64,000 nucleotides of DNA. Source: Norana najaformis. Lineage: Eukaryota > Annelida > Clitellata > Crassiclitellata > Hormogastridae. The stretch covers positions 36,692,424 to 36,756,423 of the forward strand of contig OZ029914.1 of assembly GCA_964023275.1 (NCBI GenBank), written 5' to 3'. The notes under the pieces are model-generated. The model saw only the letters and a program-made list of their open reading frames with translations. It was not told the DNA's origin and did not search any database. Position numbers and translations under genes: made by a program. Below are positions 1-13,129 of this stretch, piece after piece (positions within the stretch are counted from its first letter, which is position 1; the number at the start of each line of letters is the position of its first letter).

Positions 1-290
1 AATCTGCTGTCGGCTATAGGCCAACAGCCAAAGCTATATCCATCTAGTACCATTAATAGCAATCAGTGCAAAAGCTAAAAAAATCACTATGTGGCTGCAG
101 TCAGCGAATAACTGTAAAGCACAATAGAAGTATCTTGTTACTCATAGTGATATATAATTTTCGTCATTACATTAGCGCTAGTGGGAAACAACAGCATCTA
201 TATGCACTGTTGCCACCGTGTGGGACTACAGCCGGAGTGTCAGCTAAAGGACACAATATAATTGAGAGTGGGCACACTCGCCTTTCTAAT
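1..290. other. Unassigned sequence
   Basis: I see no recognisable gene or repeat here. The open frame starting near 66 runs into the CATA microsatellite and looks fortuitous. Confidence 0.5.
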
Positions 291-400
291 CGCTGTACAT
301 ACATACATACTTACACATATACAAACATACAAACTTACATACATACATATATGCATACATACATACATACATACATACACACGTACATACATATATGCAT
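291..400. repeat. (CATA)n microsatellite, imperfect
   Basis: The stretch is dominated by tandem CATA/TACA units interrupted by short variants such as TTACACATATACAAA and TATATGCAT. It is seen directly in the sequence and forces a Thr-Tyr-Ile-His open frame with no biological meaning. Confidence 0.85.
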
Positions 401-1079
401 TAACATAAAATTATTATGGTGCAAACGTCCAGTGACGATGAAGTAAAGACCCCAGCCGCTTATTTACATGAACAAACCAGCCTCCGAAGGACTACGCCGC
501 TAATTATATGCTGTTACCGAGGTGTATAATGAATTAGCTAAAACATTGGGTTACGTTGTAGCAAAGTCATGTTAACATATGGTTAAAATATATTACCTGT
601 CACACCGGAGAAAATTCCCAAAAACGTTGCTAAGACAGTGAACATCATTGTCGTTAGGCCGTTGACGTAAAACCTGACACAAACGAAGATATATAATTAA
701 CAGCGCATTTCTAATGGTTCAGTTACCTGTACTGCAGAGGCTAAAATTTGCACATAATTTTGGGGGGACGGCGCGATAGTTCCAAAATGTGTTTGCATTT
801 TTTGTTCTTATGAGGGACAGAGAGGGACAGTAAACATAAATGGGGACAGACACTACACAAATATTCATAATTCAACTGCATGCAGGTTACAGAGTTCATA
901 TGACAGAAAATATCTGGGTTCTAAATAAAGGCTAAATAAGCTGAAACTGCTATTGGCTTTTTATTTAGGGACAACAGATAAAATGTTTACTGTGTGTTTT
1001 GTACAATTATCTATGCATATTGTTGCAACTTGGTTAAAAATTTTTAACACTTCTTATTCACAGTTGGTGGATAAGGGGT
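401..1079. other. Unassigned intergenic sequence
   Basis: I see nothing recognisable on either strand beyond short AT-rich runs. Confidence 0.5.
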
Positions 1080-2010
1080 AGTGTCAGTGAACATAAACGT
1101 CATATATGGGGAGGTATGCAATCATTCATTTTGTAGTTTGACACCAAACATATTAGATCTTATGGTGGACCTGGAAATGAATGTGCAAATCAACTACTGT
1201 GTGTCAACTGAATCAATCAGGTCTTTATGGGTGTTTCAGACAACCACTGAATTCAATCTTTTTTCTGTCATAGTGCTTCTTAGCCATGTCTTGAGCCTTC
1301 TGCAGAAGAGGCAGAGAATACCAGTAGTAATCGGACAAGCTTCTCTATCTCAGAAAATTCTGCTCGAACTTCAGGGATCATTTCCTCATTATTGAGACTA
1401 CCTCGTTGACAGTTTTCACTGGACGTTTTCTAAGAAATAATGGCACCTGTAGCTTTTTCTATGGGGATAGTACATGCTCATCAATAATGCCAGAAAGTAG
1501 AACGTTTTCGAGTGCCTTGTATGCACAAAGCCAAGTACTATATCCAAAACGGTGTCGCAGTATCAGTTAACATTAAATAGTCAGGTTGGTAATGTTCTGA
1601 ACATGTCTGAGCTACAAATGTTTCTGTATTGGTGGCATACTTCTTCGGAACTTTATGTTGTCGCGGTACAGCAATGGGTTCCAAATCAAGCTCTTTATAA
1701 TGGCATTGCATTCCTGCATCAGACCATCAAGTACAGCATCGTTGCGAAAAGAATTCAGTTCTTCAATGATATCATCAACAGCTGCGAGCATTCCATATAC
1801 AGTCTGATAAGTTAACTGCATTGAACGGTTGAGACTTTTCAATGGTGCAAGAATCTTCAGAGTCATCTTTAATCCAAACAGCACATTTCCTTTCTACAAA
1901 CTTACATATATACCAGATGCGCGAGCTGCTACACTGGAAGAAGATACTTTATCATGCGACATTTCATCCAGATATTCCAAAAACTGAAGAGTACTGAGTC
2001 GCAATAGAAA
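1080..2010 (-). mobile_element. Decayed hAT-like transposase fragment
   Basis: On the minus strand, an open stretch (1884-1612) plus the flanking frame-broken sequence reads as a helical, Leu-rich protein. The order of recognisable pieces is a segment like EYLDEMSHDKVSSSSVAARA, then GLKMTLKILAPLKSLNRSMQ, then AVLDGLMQECNAI. This order resembles the helical part of hAT-type transposases of the ZMYM1/DUF4371 kind, where an 'ARASG' stretch precedes 'fGLkl...LS..LQ' and then a 'L..LR.D..' helix. Internal stop codons (for example around 1900 and 1560-1610) show it is not functional. No terminal inverted repeats or target-site duplication were identified. The family assignment rests on pattern recognition and is uncertain; it could instead be a fragment of a domesticated hAT-derived gene. 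Confidence 0.4.
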
Positions 2011-4320
2011 GAAGTCTTTTAACCCTCACAAGTCATCGTATAGGACAGTATTTAATTTGCTGTACCTGTTGATGTTTTAACGATTCCAACCGACATGAGT
2101 TATATAAACTCAAAACGGGTTGTTGAACAAGGCAAAGAAACTGGGACAATGCATAAAAGTTGAAGAAAGCATGTCGGACAGTGCTTGGTTTAGCACTTGC
2201 CCTCTTCATGTACCCCCCATTAGAAGTTTCAACTTTGGGGATAATCCCCTCAGTCAAAACTTTGGGGTGGACAGTTCCCCTCTATCCCCCCGTGATTTTC
2301 GCCAATGTTGTACACTTATAGCATTCAACAGCATATCAATCGGGCAATTTAAAGTTCAAGTACACGTTACCTATCGCAATCTATTATGGTTTCACTAACA
2401 CCAAGCCAACTTATCAACACTGTAACTGTCACTCACTGCATCGGAAAAAATTCAGATATTATTAGTGGGTCAGAACTCCCTCGCTAGAGCACCACCATAA
2501 TGTCGCCACTGTGTTGCATTAGTCCTTTTGTTGCATATTACACAGTTTATAAAGCATTAAAATTATATAAACCTTGAAGAGGGAAGAGTTGCTATATAAT
2601 TGCGCACTTGCGATTCAGATAAATGCGAATAAAAGGTTGCCAAATGCTAGTGTTCTAGATGTGGACTAGAATTTTTTCCTGCTTTAAGCGCATAAAAGCA
2701 ATGCTGATGTTTTTCACTAGCGCTAATATAATGACAACAATAGCACTACGAGTAGCCAGTTACTTCTAACGTGCTTTGCAGTTATTCGCTGACCGATTAG
2801 TTCCTACTGAAGAGGCACAACACAAATGCCTAATTATAATTACAGTAGTTGGCATTGAACTGTTGGGAGTGGAATATATTTCTAAGAAAACAAATCACAG
2901 TTGTTAAAGGAAGCATACTGTACAGAGTTTTGAAATCCATAAGTTTTTGGCCAATTATAATATGTGCTCTACTAGATCTAGCTAACTGAAATAGATTTTA
3001 TTTTTATCTGCGACAAAGGTTTACCTTCAAGCCTGAACTGTAGAACGGAAAGTGGACAAAAATTGTCGCACTATGCTGATACTTTCTGAAGATCTGACGC
3101 TTAGCTATCCATTAAATATGGGCTTATATGCGAAAAGGTTGACTGTTAAGTGGCATATCTAGAATGAGGTAGTAGACAAATTGCCTTTATTGCGCCTGTA
3201 CCTTTATTATGCCGAGGTTTATATATCCATAAATCCATAAAATATACTGAAACTCGTGTAGTAATAGCGCAAATAGCAGCATACCGCAGCCAATGTATCT
3301 TAACAGCTACGAATAACTGCGAGAACTATAGATGTTAAAATCGGAATTTGGGACACTCTCTGTTATAAACAGCTGATGATTTAAATTCGGCAGTTTTATG
3401 CGCAATTTATGCCCATTTTATGCATATAATATTTATTCAGCTACTTCTACACCAATAACTTAGCCCGCTGAATAGCAAACACGCCCGCCAACTGAACCAA
3501 AACTCTTTGAATACTAAAGCACTACTTATACTGCTGAATTTTCTCTAAAACAGACTTCGCATACTAGATCAAGCTACTGATCCCATTGTCTCGACTGAGG
3601 CTGAAGGCTTAGGGATAGCGGGATTCTATACGCCGCAGTGATCAACTTCTCATCAACCTTACGAAAATGGATGCAGGTCTTCACTTAGGAATATCTATCT
3701 CATATACACTATTTTTGGTCACCTGGGAAGGTTGGTCGAAGCAACACTCTGGTAAAGTCACTCTTACCAAGTAGTCACTTTTACCAAGTAGTCTTAGTGC
3801 ATATTAGCTACCATTTTTTTCTACTTTTAGCCTAATGTTGGGTAAAGGACTAGCAGTTGCGTTTGAAAAAAAAACATTTTTCTTATGTTTATTTTACATG
3901 CCAGTTGTATAACATTGTCGATAACGTTCATTCCTATACTGTGAAGTGTCTACTTTAATTATAATAAGATATGGCGATTATATAAACATTTAATATTACC
4001 CTGGCTTGAGCAACGGCAGTTGACCTTTAAGCCTCAGCATGAGAAGAGGAAGTTGCGCTGAAATGACTCTATTGGTATGCGTAAGCATCCGCGACAAATT
4101 TAAAAATGACCTACTGAAAGAATTCAATTCACCTGTATCGCAAATATTAGATCTACCCATCCTTGGACATAACTAGTATATGTCAACAACTAGGTATGAC
4201 TGTGCAGCTGGTGATGATTACCTGGTCGGCGCTACTGCATTGGCAGTTAGTTAATTTTTAGTTAGTTAATTTTATGCAAAGTAAGCCTGTATCATGGTTG
4301 GTGCAATTTAGTTTTCGATC
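2011..4320. other. Unassigned intergenic sequence
   Basis: I see only short fortuitous open frames here and no protein motif, RNA gene or clear repeat. Confidence 0.5.
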
Positions 4321-4889
4321 TGGTCATGAATATTAAGCGCATACTATACAACGATTATTATGTAAATTGCATTTATTGTATTGATGTGAATCCCGTTCGT
4401 GTTTTGGGCGCCGGACTTCATTACCAGTACAGGCCCAGCAGCTTTCCCAACCAGAATCTCTTAAATTTACGGTTTTTAGTTCCAATGTTACATGGCTGGC
4501 ACTGTTTTATTTGTCTGCGTGTAAGAGTTACACATGAACTGAAAATCTGTTCTTTTCTTATTTAGGTCACAACTTTTTTGCCTGCTGTGCTCGTTTTTCT
4601 TTTTGGTTTAAATTCCTATGATTCTGATTATTGCTGCCCTATTACAGTGCTTGTTTTTGTATTGTATACTGTTCCTGTTAATAATCCGCTCTAAATTGGT
4701 AGAAACAGTTGTTGAATTCATACATGCTTTGCTGCGTTCTGGTGTGGTTCTGAACTTGGCTCAGGCCCATTCATTTTACCTGATACTTGGTGCTGTTTTT
4801 TCATTTCAGTTATAAGTGCAAATGCTTTTTAATACCAATGGCATTATTTTCCGCCCTGGGTTTAATGTGAATTCACGTAGAACATCTTA

Positions 4890-7500
4890 AACTACACGCT
4901 GCGGGTTGTCTTTGTGTCCGCTTCTATTACTTATTTCGGCTGATGATATTAAAATAAATCCTGGTGCAGCTAAATTTCAGAGTCAGGATATTGGTCTATT
5001 AAATATATTTGTTCTATTCGAAAAAACTGCTGCCTTGCATAATTTTCTTTGCGTGCATTCCTTGCAAAAACTCGCCTTTTATGATACCTGGCTTCAACCT
5101 AATGACACATCAGAATTAATTCATGATGTCACTCCTCCAGCTCTTCTATTCCAAATGAACCTCAGTGCAAAGGTGAAAGTGGGGGATTTGCTTTTCTTTA
5201 AAGGTCGCATCTGCCACTGTATCGGTTCATTGCGACTATTTCCGCACCCAAGTCATTTGTGGTCCTGGTTGTTACTCGTATGTCTGGCAACAAGCGGGTA
5301 TTGCTTATCGCCCACCATCCCTCTCCGTGTCTAAATTTTTGAATTAATTTTGGTCACTTCTTGAAATATAGGATTTCCTCTCCTTCCGAAATAATTATTA
5401 TGGGTGACTTTAATATTCATCTTGATGTAAGTTGTCATGTTTTTCAGCATTTCTTGGTATAATGGAAAGGTTTGACATGGAACAGCTCGTTCCCACATAC
5501 TTGGATGCTCTGATACATTCTGATACGCATTCGTTTCATTCGGTTGATCCCACTGAGTCATATCTTTCAGATCATATTGCCACTTTCTCAAAGTTCGACT
5601 ACCTATATAAACTGCTTTCAAATTACAAAGATTTTAGATTTCGCTCTTAGCATGATTTAAATAAACTTGAGAACGCTATCTTATCATCTCCGTTATCTTA
5701 AGCACAAACAGCTAATGACATCTTAGCATCTTCAAACACTATTGAACTCATTCTGTAGTTCCAGTCAACTCTAAATGAGCCCCTTGACCAGCAAATTTCT
5801 TTTAAAACTAAGAGAGTAGTAGACCGCACTCCGCAGCCTTGGTCTAATTTCTGAAGATAGGCGTGGTGGAAGTCAGTTAGTGTGTTGATAGCGCCACTCT
5901 TGCCTTTCCTCTGATCACATTAGGCTTAAGCAACAGTCCACACTTGTGCAAAAACTAGTTTCATCTGCCAAATCTGCAAATTTAACTAATTTAATTGCTG
6001 AAGTTCTGCATCACTAAACACACTGCAGTTGGCCTTTAAAAAGTTATTACACAGGGAGAAGTTACAATTTATTCCCTGCTGTGTGCTGATCTACCCGTGA
6101 TCTTGCCAGTAAATTCTTGACAGCTATTGAAGACAAAAGTACTCGCATAAGACTTAAATTTGTCGGTTCCACTGCATCGGATGAATTTCTACCTCCTATT
6201 TCTTCACCTCCTGAATTTGACTACTTTCAGCCAACAACTCTTGCGGAGGTTCGCAGACATCTTTTCCTGGCCTAATAGAGTGTGTCTCTTTGACACCATT
6301 CTTATGTTTCTTTTGAAAAAGTGTTTTAATGTCCTGGGTCCAACTATTACATCAATGATCAATTTCTTATTGCATAAGGGACCTTTTCTGTCTGTTTTTG
6401 CTCATGCCATGGTTAATCCTCTGCTAAAGAACTATTCTCTTGATTCCGGTGACCAGTCTAATTACAGACTTATATCAACTTTGAATTTTGTGTTTAAAAT
6501 TCTTGAACTGGTAATTATGAATCATATGCAAACTTATTTAGCTTCCAGCTCGCTAATGTACCCCTTTCAGTATGCACACCGCAAGTTTCATTCAACAGAT
6601 TCTGCTCTTCTTACTGTTCAAAATTATGTCATATGCTGTATGGGTGAATAAACTTGTTCTTAATTTCTCTACTGCTTTTGATATTGTTCACCATTCTTTT
6701 ATTTTACATCACATATATAATTGGTTTGGGTTTTTTGATCTCGACCTACATGGGTTTGCTACTTATCTTAGTCCAAGCATTGAGTCACTGTATTTAAATG
6801 GCATTTATTCGTCTAGTGCTTTGTTGACAGGTAGTGGTCCTCTTTTGTTTGCACTACACACAACACCACTATGCACACTGCTTTATAAACATTCACTAGG
6901 ATATTACTTATATGCGAATGGTACTCGAATTTACATTTTATTGAACAGTTCGTCTTGCTCACCACCTTTGAGAAGGTGGGTCTTGAGTGGCGGCTAAATA
7001 ACTCGTCCTTAACCCATCGAAAACTGAATTTCTGATAATGGGCTCTCCAAAGCAACTGAACTTTGAACGGCTGAAATCTTTAAAACTTGGTCACTCACTT
7101 GTTGTGTTGGTATAAAGCCTACAAATGTAGTGCTCGTAACTTAGCGTTGTTTTTTATTCTTATATGTCTCTCACCGACTATGTAAATGGTATTTTATATT
7201 TATCTTATATGCATATTCGTGACATACGCAGAATAATTATTAGGCGTTATGTCCCATGTCTTCAAGGCTGCCTTGGCAAACGCATTAGTCTCCGGTCGCC
7301 TTGATTATTGCAATTCGCTTCTTACTGGTATCACAAAGTCGAACATGGAGAAACTCGAAAGGGTTCAGAACTTTTTGCCTAGAGCCATAACTGAGCATAT
7401 CATCCCTGAACTAAAATAGTTGCATTGGCTTTCTGTTCAGCAAAGAATCAAATAGGGACTTAACCACAACACTTAAAGTAAGTATCATTCCCAGAGCTAT
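4890..7500 (+). mobile_element. Decayed CR1/L2-like LINE (endonuclease + reverse transcriptase)
   Basis: A non-LTR retrotransposon reads along the plus strand across several frames. Near 4918 a leader like LLLISADDIKINPG resembles the start of CR1-type ORF2. Near 5390-5425 IIIMGDFNIHLD is the apurinic-endonuclease GDFN motif. Around 6430-6540 come SNYRLISTLNFVFKILE and around 6575-6625 AHRKFHSTDSALL, the conserved fingers/palm start of CR1/L2 reverse transcriptase. Near 6660-6700 the FDIVHH motif follows. The catalytic YADD box is changed to YANG near 6910, so this copy would be inactive. A 3' piece (about 7250-7450) reads VSGRLDYCNSLLTGI and then LHWL, typical of the C-terminal end of this family. 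Frameshifts and stops throughout mark it as a relic. Confidence 0.8.
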
Positions 7501-7559
7501 TATTATTCAACCAGGTAATCTGACCTGGTTGTGCTAAAGAAGAGAACTGTTCTTATTGA

Positions 7560-8100
7560 CCTCACCTGCCTTTGATGCTGACGATTTTTACAGTACTGAA
7601 CGGCATTGTACAAAGTTTTGGGCTTTTTGATGCTGCTTTTGGGTGGTATGCTTTGTCCCAGCACGCAGTCTCTTCACATTATGGATTATTTATATCGTCA
7701 TCGGGTATTTCCGGCTGTGACATACCACAGGGCTCTGTTCTTCGTCATATGCTTTTCACTTTTTGTACCTTAACGCTTAGTGCACTGCTTGCTGACACTG
7801 TATATGGTGACGATAATCAGTTTCAGATTTCTTTTGAAAGTTTTACTTTCTACTACTTTTCTCCAGTTACTGTACTCTCCTCTGCTTTTCGAAACGTTCA
7901 TGCTTAGACACCATTCAGGAGCTTATTTTGAAGTCATACAAAGTGAATTGCTTCAATTGAGCTAAAGACAGCAGCTGCACTGGTTGGACTGGCTCATTTC
8001 CTTTCGAGTGGGTGGACCGGGTGTCACTCGCACTGGGTAATCCCGTAGCAGGAGCGTCATTATTGGAATAGAACTTAATTTCTCATAGCCTATTCATGTC
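7560..8100 (+). mobile_element. Second LINE reverse-transcriptase fragment
   Basis: The open frame 7572-7907 contains SSGISGCDIPQGSVLRHMLF and later VYGDDNQFQISF. These match the reverse-transcriptase sequence GVPQGSVLGPLLF followed by the catalytic YADD box (here YGDD). It starts again at an internal RT motif after the 3' end of the preceding LINE, so it is a separate truncated insertion or a rearranged piece of the same copy. The frame is broken on both sides. Confidence 0.65.
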
Positions 8101-9380
8101 ATCTGCAAATCTGTTCACTTTCTTTTGCCTGTATACATTATACAAGATATATGCAGCACCAGGCCCCATATGTCTCATATTGTCTTGGTTTTACTAACTA
8201 ATGCTTCAGTTTCTTGTCATCTTAGTTAATTCACTTCTAGCAAACGTCACACAGACAAACTTGCACAAATTACGAATGCTTCACAAGTTTTTGGCCAATA
8301 TTTTAAATTTATTTGCATTTATTTCTATCTATATTTTATAATTAAGCGTACTTATTTTTGTAATTTATTATATTTGTATTTAAACACTCAATAGACATTA
8401 TCAGTAAATCTCTCAGGTGCGGAAAGATATTCGCTGAAGGCCCTAACTCCCCCACTGCCGTATTCCGGGGTTACCAGTTCCAACCTGGATGAAACAGAAA
8501 AGTGATGCTAATCCTTGAAGCCAACTAGAACCAAAATAATGGCTTATCAAAGCTCGAAACCGCTTCCAATGCTTGGGAAGGTCACCAATTTATCTGAGTA
8601 TAAATAAACCCCATTGCTTGCTTAGGACTATTCTGCAGAGTCTGTATTATTTATTAGTCTTTCCTTATCTGCTATATTGCAGTGTTTCATGAGGCCGAAA
8701 TAATCCTTCTCGTTTGAAAGAATTGGTAATTTTATAGAAACTCGTTATAAAAATTATTTTAAATTAGCACTGGTTCTGCTAGCATAAAATTTTTGTTTAA
8801 AATGTGCAGTGTTTTGGGGATTGTAGACTATAACTACATTTCAAATTGGTTTGCTTATGTCTCTATGCAATCGAAAAATGCTGCCTTGTAACTCTGATGA
8901 CTACTTTTACATGTGTACTGCTGCGCATGAATATAACACTCCAGCATCGTCGAAATATCGTAGTGGTGCTGAGCGAACCAAGTTGAAATAAGTTTCATTA
9001 AATGTTCTGGCCCGTCTTTAAGAAATTATCTTTGTACCGATTTAGGAAATATATTAACCCTTAGTCAATTCAAGATCAAAACTAAAAGTTATTTGAATAA
9101 TGCTTACTAATAAGTTTGTTATCAGATGTGATGTGTTTGATCATTGGACTTATTGGCTTTACGCCAATGTTATTTTTGGAGTTAATCTGCATAAATTACT
9201 GAACTTCTATAGTTGCCACAAATCAGCATTGGCAGTAGGCAAGCCGAGTCATATGCGGATCGCTCGAACCCTTTTCAGTTGATCTATGGTCCTGTGCATC
9301 AACCTCTGCGTGTATCTATTGTTAAAAACTGTATTAAATTGACGTTAATGTTGACAAATGGCTATTCAGTTCAATATATT
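8101..9380. other. Unassigned sequence
   Basis: No gene is recognised. A short GC-richer stretch near 8415-8500 could be part of a dispersed repeat, but I cannot name it. Confidence 0.45.
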
Positions 9381-9385
9381 TTGTA

Positions 9386-9620
9386 TTAAATAACGGTGCT
9401 TATCCCTGGGTGAGTTACTTTGTAACTTTGCCCCTGATGCACCGCTTCAAGATAAAGCTCGATGAATGGCACAATACCTAAATCATAAAGAGCTCGTTTA
9501 TTTGAGAACGGTGAAGGTCTTAGAGCAATCATAAAGTCGACTACTATGTCATTTACAAAAATATTCGCCAATTTAAAACTAGATTGTTTAACCGTTGATG
9601 CAACAAGTTACAAACAATAA
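9386..9620 (-). pseudogene. Possible histone H2B relic
   Basis: The minus-strand frame reads KQSSFKLANIFVNDI, then about fifteen residues later FSNKR, then AVHQGQSYKVT. In histone H2B the same landmarks occur in the same order: SSKAM...FVNDI, then HYNKR, then HAVSEGTKAVT, at nearly the same spacing. The alpha-2 helix between FVNDI and NKR and the region after NKR are strongly diverged. There is no basic N-terminal tail, and an in-frame stop lies just upstream. If the match is real this is a dead copy; chance similarity cannot be excluded by eye. Confidence 0.3.
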
Positions 9621-11090
9621 TGCACAAAAACTGCATGAACTTTGTTGCTGACACTGATGTAGTATCACAGGAAATCATCTAAATTCTCAGGAACTCGAGC
9701 ACGGTTCATGAAGTAAATTTGAACTCTGAAATAGTTCATCACATAAAAGTGAACTGGATAAATGTGAACCAGCAATGTGAATGTATTATTTTGGTTCGTA
9801 TTTTTAGTCATTCGTAGGTCAACAGTACTCGTTAAACATGCTAATCTTAGTTTCAACCAAGTTCCAGTTTTCCTGACTACGTTGAATAAAGTAAAAAGCC
9901 GGTTGCGATCTGAATCGATTCATCAAACATGCGTTACCAATTACTGCTTATCACAACGGAAAGACCCTCTGAAGAAATATAAGTCTAATCAGAAAAGAGA
10001 ACAGATTCGTCACCGCGTGACTCTTGCTCATCATCGCAAAGTCTCTGAAGTCAAATGGGTCCAATGAGCAAAGTTTCGTCTTCACTTAACTTTTGACTTT
10101 CAAAGAACTCGAGCTCATTGTTTTCGCCAAAAATAATTTCGTAGCACTGTGTAATAGAAATTTGCTTCATAAGCGACTCTTGGTGCAAGATTCGATGCAT
10201 CAGTCAAAAGATTTTACAGATTGATCAGCTGCATTAATAAAAAATTGTTCATTAAAAATATTGTGCATCAAAAATAGTTACTGCTATTTCTTTTAAGAGC
10301 TTTGTTTGCAGAACAGTTGTTAATACACATTTTTGCATCGCCGTCACGACTATAGCAAAGGACTTTATTTTCCAAGCTTTCATCGTTATTTTCATTCACT
10401 GTACTGGAATCCATCGTCAATCTTTAATTCTTCTCTCCATAATGAAACTGCAATACTTCAATTATGTCATATATATTGCCCTAAAAGAGGAATTTTTACA
10501 AGGCACTTATCACCTTCCATAAGGAACCACGAAGTGATTTATTTCTCCAATATATTTTTAAATTCGTTTGAAATTGGGCTGTTTTCCGATATACAAAGCA
10601 TGTCATTTTGCCATGACATAATGTGCAAGTGAGAAGGGTTTCCAATGTATTATTTGAGAGGAAGGTTAGCACAGCTACAGTGATGAGATAGTCGAAACAT
10701 TGCAGGGAACGGTAGGAAATCATTCGACAAAAATATGAAATATCTTCTTTTTCCGTTCAAAGAGGTAATATGTGAGAATTTTCTGTTCAAAATTACCAAA
10801 AATACATCATTGTAGTTTTAATAATAATGTAATTGTAATCAAACATTTGTTCAGTACCGCTTATAGAGGAACTCATCAGAGTCGCTCTGCGTGAGCTAAA
10901 AGATACTAACTGCCATTAAGAACATAGATGCATCAGTGACCAAACAATTCTCAAATACAAGGCCAATCAGAGTCACCAATGGCAGGCTCCCGCGTACATC
11001 CACAGCCCAATCAACGAACTCCCAACTAGATTTGAAAGATGACAGCATGTCCAGAGTTCCTTAAACAAATTGCATCGAGGATGAGCAACG
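9621..11090. other. Unassigned sequence
   Basis: Several 60-100 codon open frames occur on both strands, but none shows a recognisable domain. I see no RNA gene or tandem repeat. Confidence 0.45.
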
Positions 11091-11100
11091 ACGTCAGGGG

Positions 11101-11421
11101 TCATGAAATCGGCCGCCGATGGCACACGGTTGCCTCACCGTCCAGCAGCCCCTCGTAGATGGAAGATAATGGGGCGTCCGGATATCGCTGGACCTGCCGG
11201 AAATGAGCAGTACTGCAATTGGTAGGACACCAGCCATTAGGTGGTAGAACCATTTCGTGGTTGACGGTCGATGCCTTTCGCACTTCCTCCACCCAATCGA
11301 AGATTTCCGGGTGCAGACTGCGCACGTAGGTGTGTAGATGTGAGGGTTGACTGTTCAGCTGCAAACCCGTTCCCCTGTGTAGGTGCACCATTGCAGCGCG
11401 GAAGGACACCATAATATGCAA
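11101..11421 (-). CDS. Unrecognised 106-codon open frame in a GC-rich islet
   Basis: I do not recognise this product. The frame is more GC-rich than the AT-rich flanks, and a second minus-strand frame (11524-11237) overlaps it. The predicted peptide is soluble-looking and mixed in composition, with HPEIFDWVEEVRKA followed by LPPNGWCPTNCSTAHF, and has no signal peptide or membrane segment. It starts at an ATG, but the region may instead be an exon or a fragment of a mobile element. No convincing splice acceptor was confirmed. Confidence that it is a real gene is low; the compositional contrast with its neighbours is the main reason to list it. Confidence 0.25.
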   Translation of the reverse strand: MHIMVSFRAAMVHLHRGTGLQLNSQPSHLHTYVRSLHPEIFDWVEEVRKASTVNHEMVLPPNGWCPTNCSTAHFRQVQRYPDAPLSSIYEGLLDGEATVCHRRPIS

Positions 11422-11529
11422 CGAAAACCGTCAGAAATTCAGCAAATCCGTGATGAAAACGAACACTACTTCCTACACGCTGACTCGACAATAGGGAAGA
11501 GCAAATACCAGAATTATTGAGCAAATTTC

Positions 11530-12160
11530 ATATTTGGAGTAGTACATACATACACTAAAACAGACATGTATACGTAGGTACATACGCATACATACAGAAT
11601 GGAGAAGCTAAATTGTATGTGCACATCAGGACTAGCGGAAGTACTTATCGTTCACTGTTTGAATAGCAAATAATCTCTGTAAAATTAAATACAACTTAAT
11701 CACCCTGGAAACATGATGGCGAAAGTGAAAAACTAGGCATATTGTGTGCCTACATGTGTTACAATTATGAATGTAATAATTTATATTACTTATTAACAAA
11801 TTATAATTTGTTATAATTATAATTATAATTTGATAATTATCGCCTGGAAGCAAGCTGAAAAGGAGAAATCTATAATTAAAAAGTAGGTTAGTTCCCGAAA
11901 GCATCATCATTTTATGTATTGGTTTTGTAATTTTACATACGCATTCAATTTTGCTTGTGCTCTATGGAGAAATGCTTTTAATTAAATTGGTTTTACTGAT
12001 TAAAAATATTAAAATGGAAATGCTTTTATATAAATAGCATTAAATAAAGAAACGCATTTATTACCAAATTTAAAAAAATAAAAACTGAAAGCCTTCAACC
12101 AACACCTCTGACTTGACACAGTGTTTGTGAATAAAAGTTTTTCTTGAGCTAGAGTTTTTA
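11530..12160. other. AT-rich unassigned sequence with short simple repeats
   Basis: A short CATA-type run lies near 11545-11600 and TATAATTA-type runs lie near 11790-11840. Nothing coding is recognised. Confidence 0.5.
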
Positions 12161-12168
12161 TAGCGCTA

Positions 12169-12501
12169 ATGACCAGGAGTTACCATGTCGACTGCCAAGC
12201 CCGGTCTCGGAAATGCATGGCTGCAATAGGTCAGAGCAATATTTCAAAATTTATGTTCCAACAACGGCTACTAGTGAGCTCAACTAGTAACGAATTCGTC
12301 GATCGTACATTGTTGGTAGGGAAAAACCGCTCTCCCTTACATCTGAATTCCAAGGGAATGAAGCTACTTAGACATCATATCCATATCTGCTGTCGGAGTC
12401 CTCCGATGCGCAATTTCTTGTTTCTTTTTCCTCACATCAGTTTTAACAAACTCCAGAAGTTAATAGCTAGTAAAATTGCTGACCGCATTTTTAAGGATTA
12501 A
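12169..12501 (+). mobile_element. Possible retroelement-associated SGNH-hydrolase fragment
   Basis: The frame contains FVDRTLLVGKNRSPLHLNSKG followed by MKLLRHHI. The 'D...LHLN..G...L' pattern resembles the C-terminal catalytic block of SGNH-hydrolase-like domains often found around retroelement-derived ORFs in invertebrates. The preceding catalytic Ser and Gly-Asn blocks are not visible, so at best this is a fragment. The assignment is tentative. Confidence 0.25.
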
Positions 12502-12509
12502 CACTGTAG

Positions 12510-13125
12510 ACTTGTTGTTGTTATTGATTTTCCATATAAAACCGTTTCTCTTTTTTCTTTTATCTTTCCAACATTAGCAGCTTCTATATTATCAACTTTA
12601 GTATCTGCATCCCATCGTTTGAGCAGTGGTCAGTGCCCTGTGATTTTAGAGCATTTGTTGTAACTACAGCGACGTTTTCTGAGCACATGTCCAATGAAAT
12701 GATTTGGCATGATTTGTTTGAATTATGCTTTAATTCTGTCTATATTTCACGCGCGTGCTAGAATTCAGCAACAAGTTATATGCTATATTTTGCATGCATT
12801 ATTGCGAACATATACCATGATATATAGCAATACGATGCTGTACTAAAACACGGGTCTTAGAACGAAGATTGCTAAACTAAATCGTCTTTGCCCTCGTTTA
12901 CGAAAAGCTTTCCAATTTCAAGATTCATCTTTCACCAGTGTGATAAACACGCAGTTTAAAGATTGGACTTAGACGTAGCCCTTCTTGTGCATATCTGCAC
13001 ATCGGGAAGATTGCTAGCACAAAATTCGGGGCAGCACTGTATATGTTAAACATTGTTTATTTGGAGGTTAACTTTCATTCTAGTATAGTAATGTTTATTA
13101 GTTTAGAGTCAAACACTTTTATGCA
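12510..13125. other. Unassigned sequence
   Basis: I see nothing recognisable on either strand. Confidence 0.45.
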
Positions 13126-13129
13126 TTTC

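Noticed and set aside
66..446. 126-codon frame ending in Thr-Tyr-Ile-His repeats
   Set aside because: The repeated part is the translation of a CATA microsatellite and the N-terminal part has no domain.
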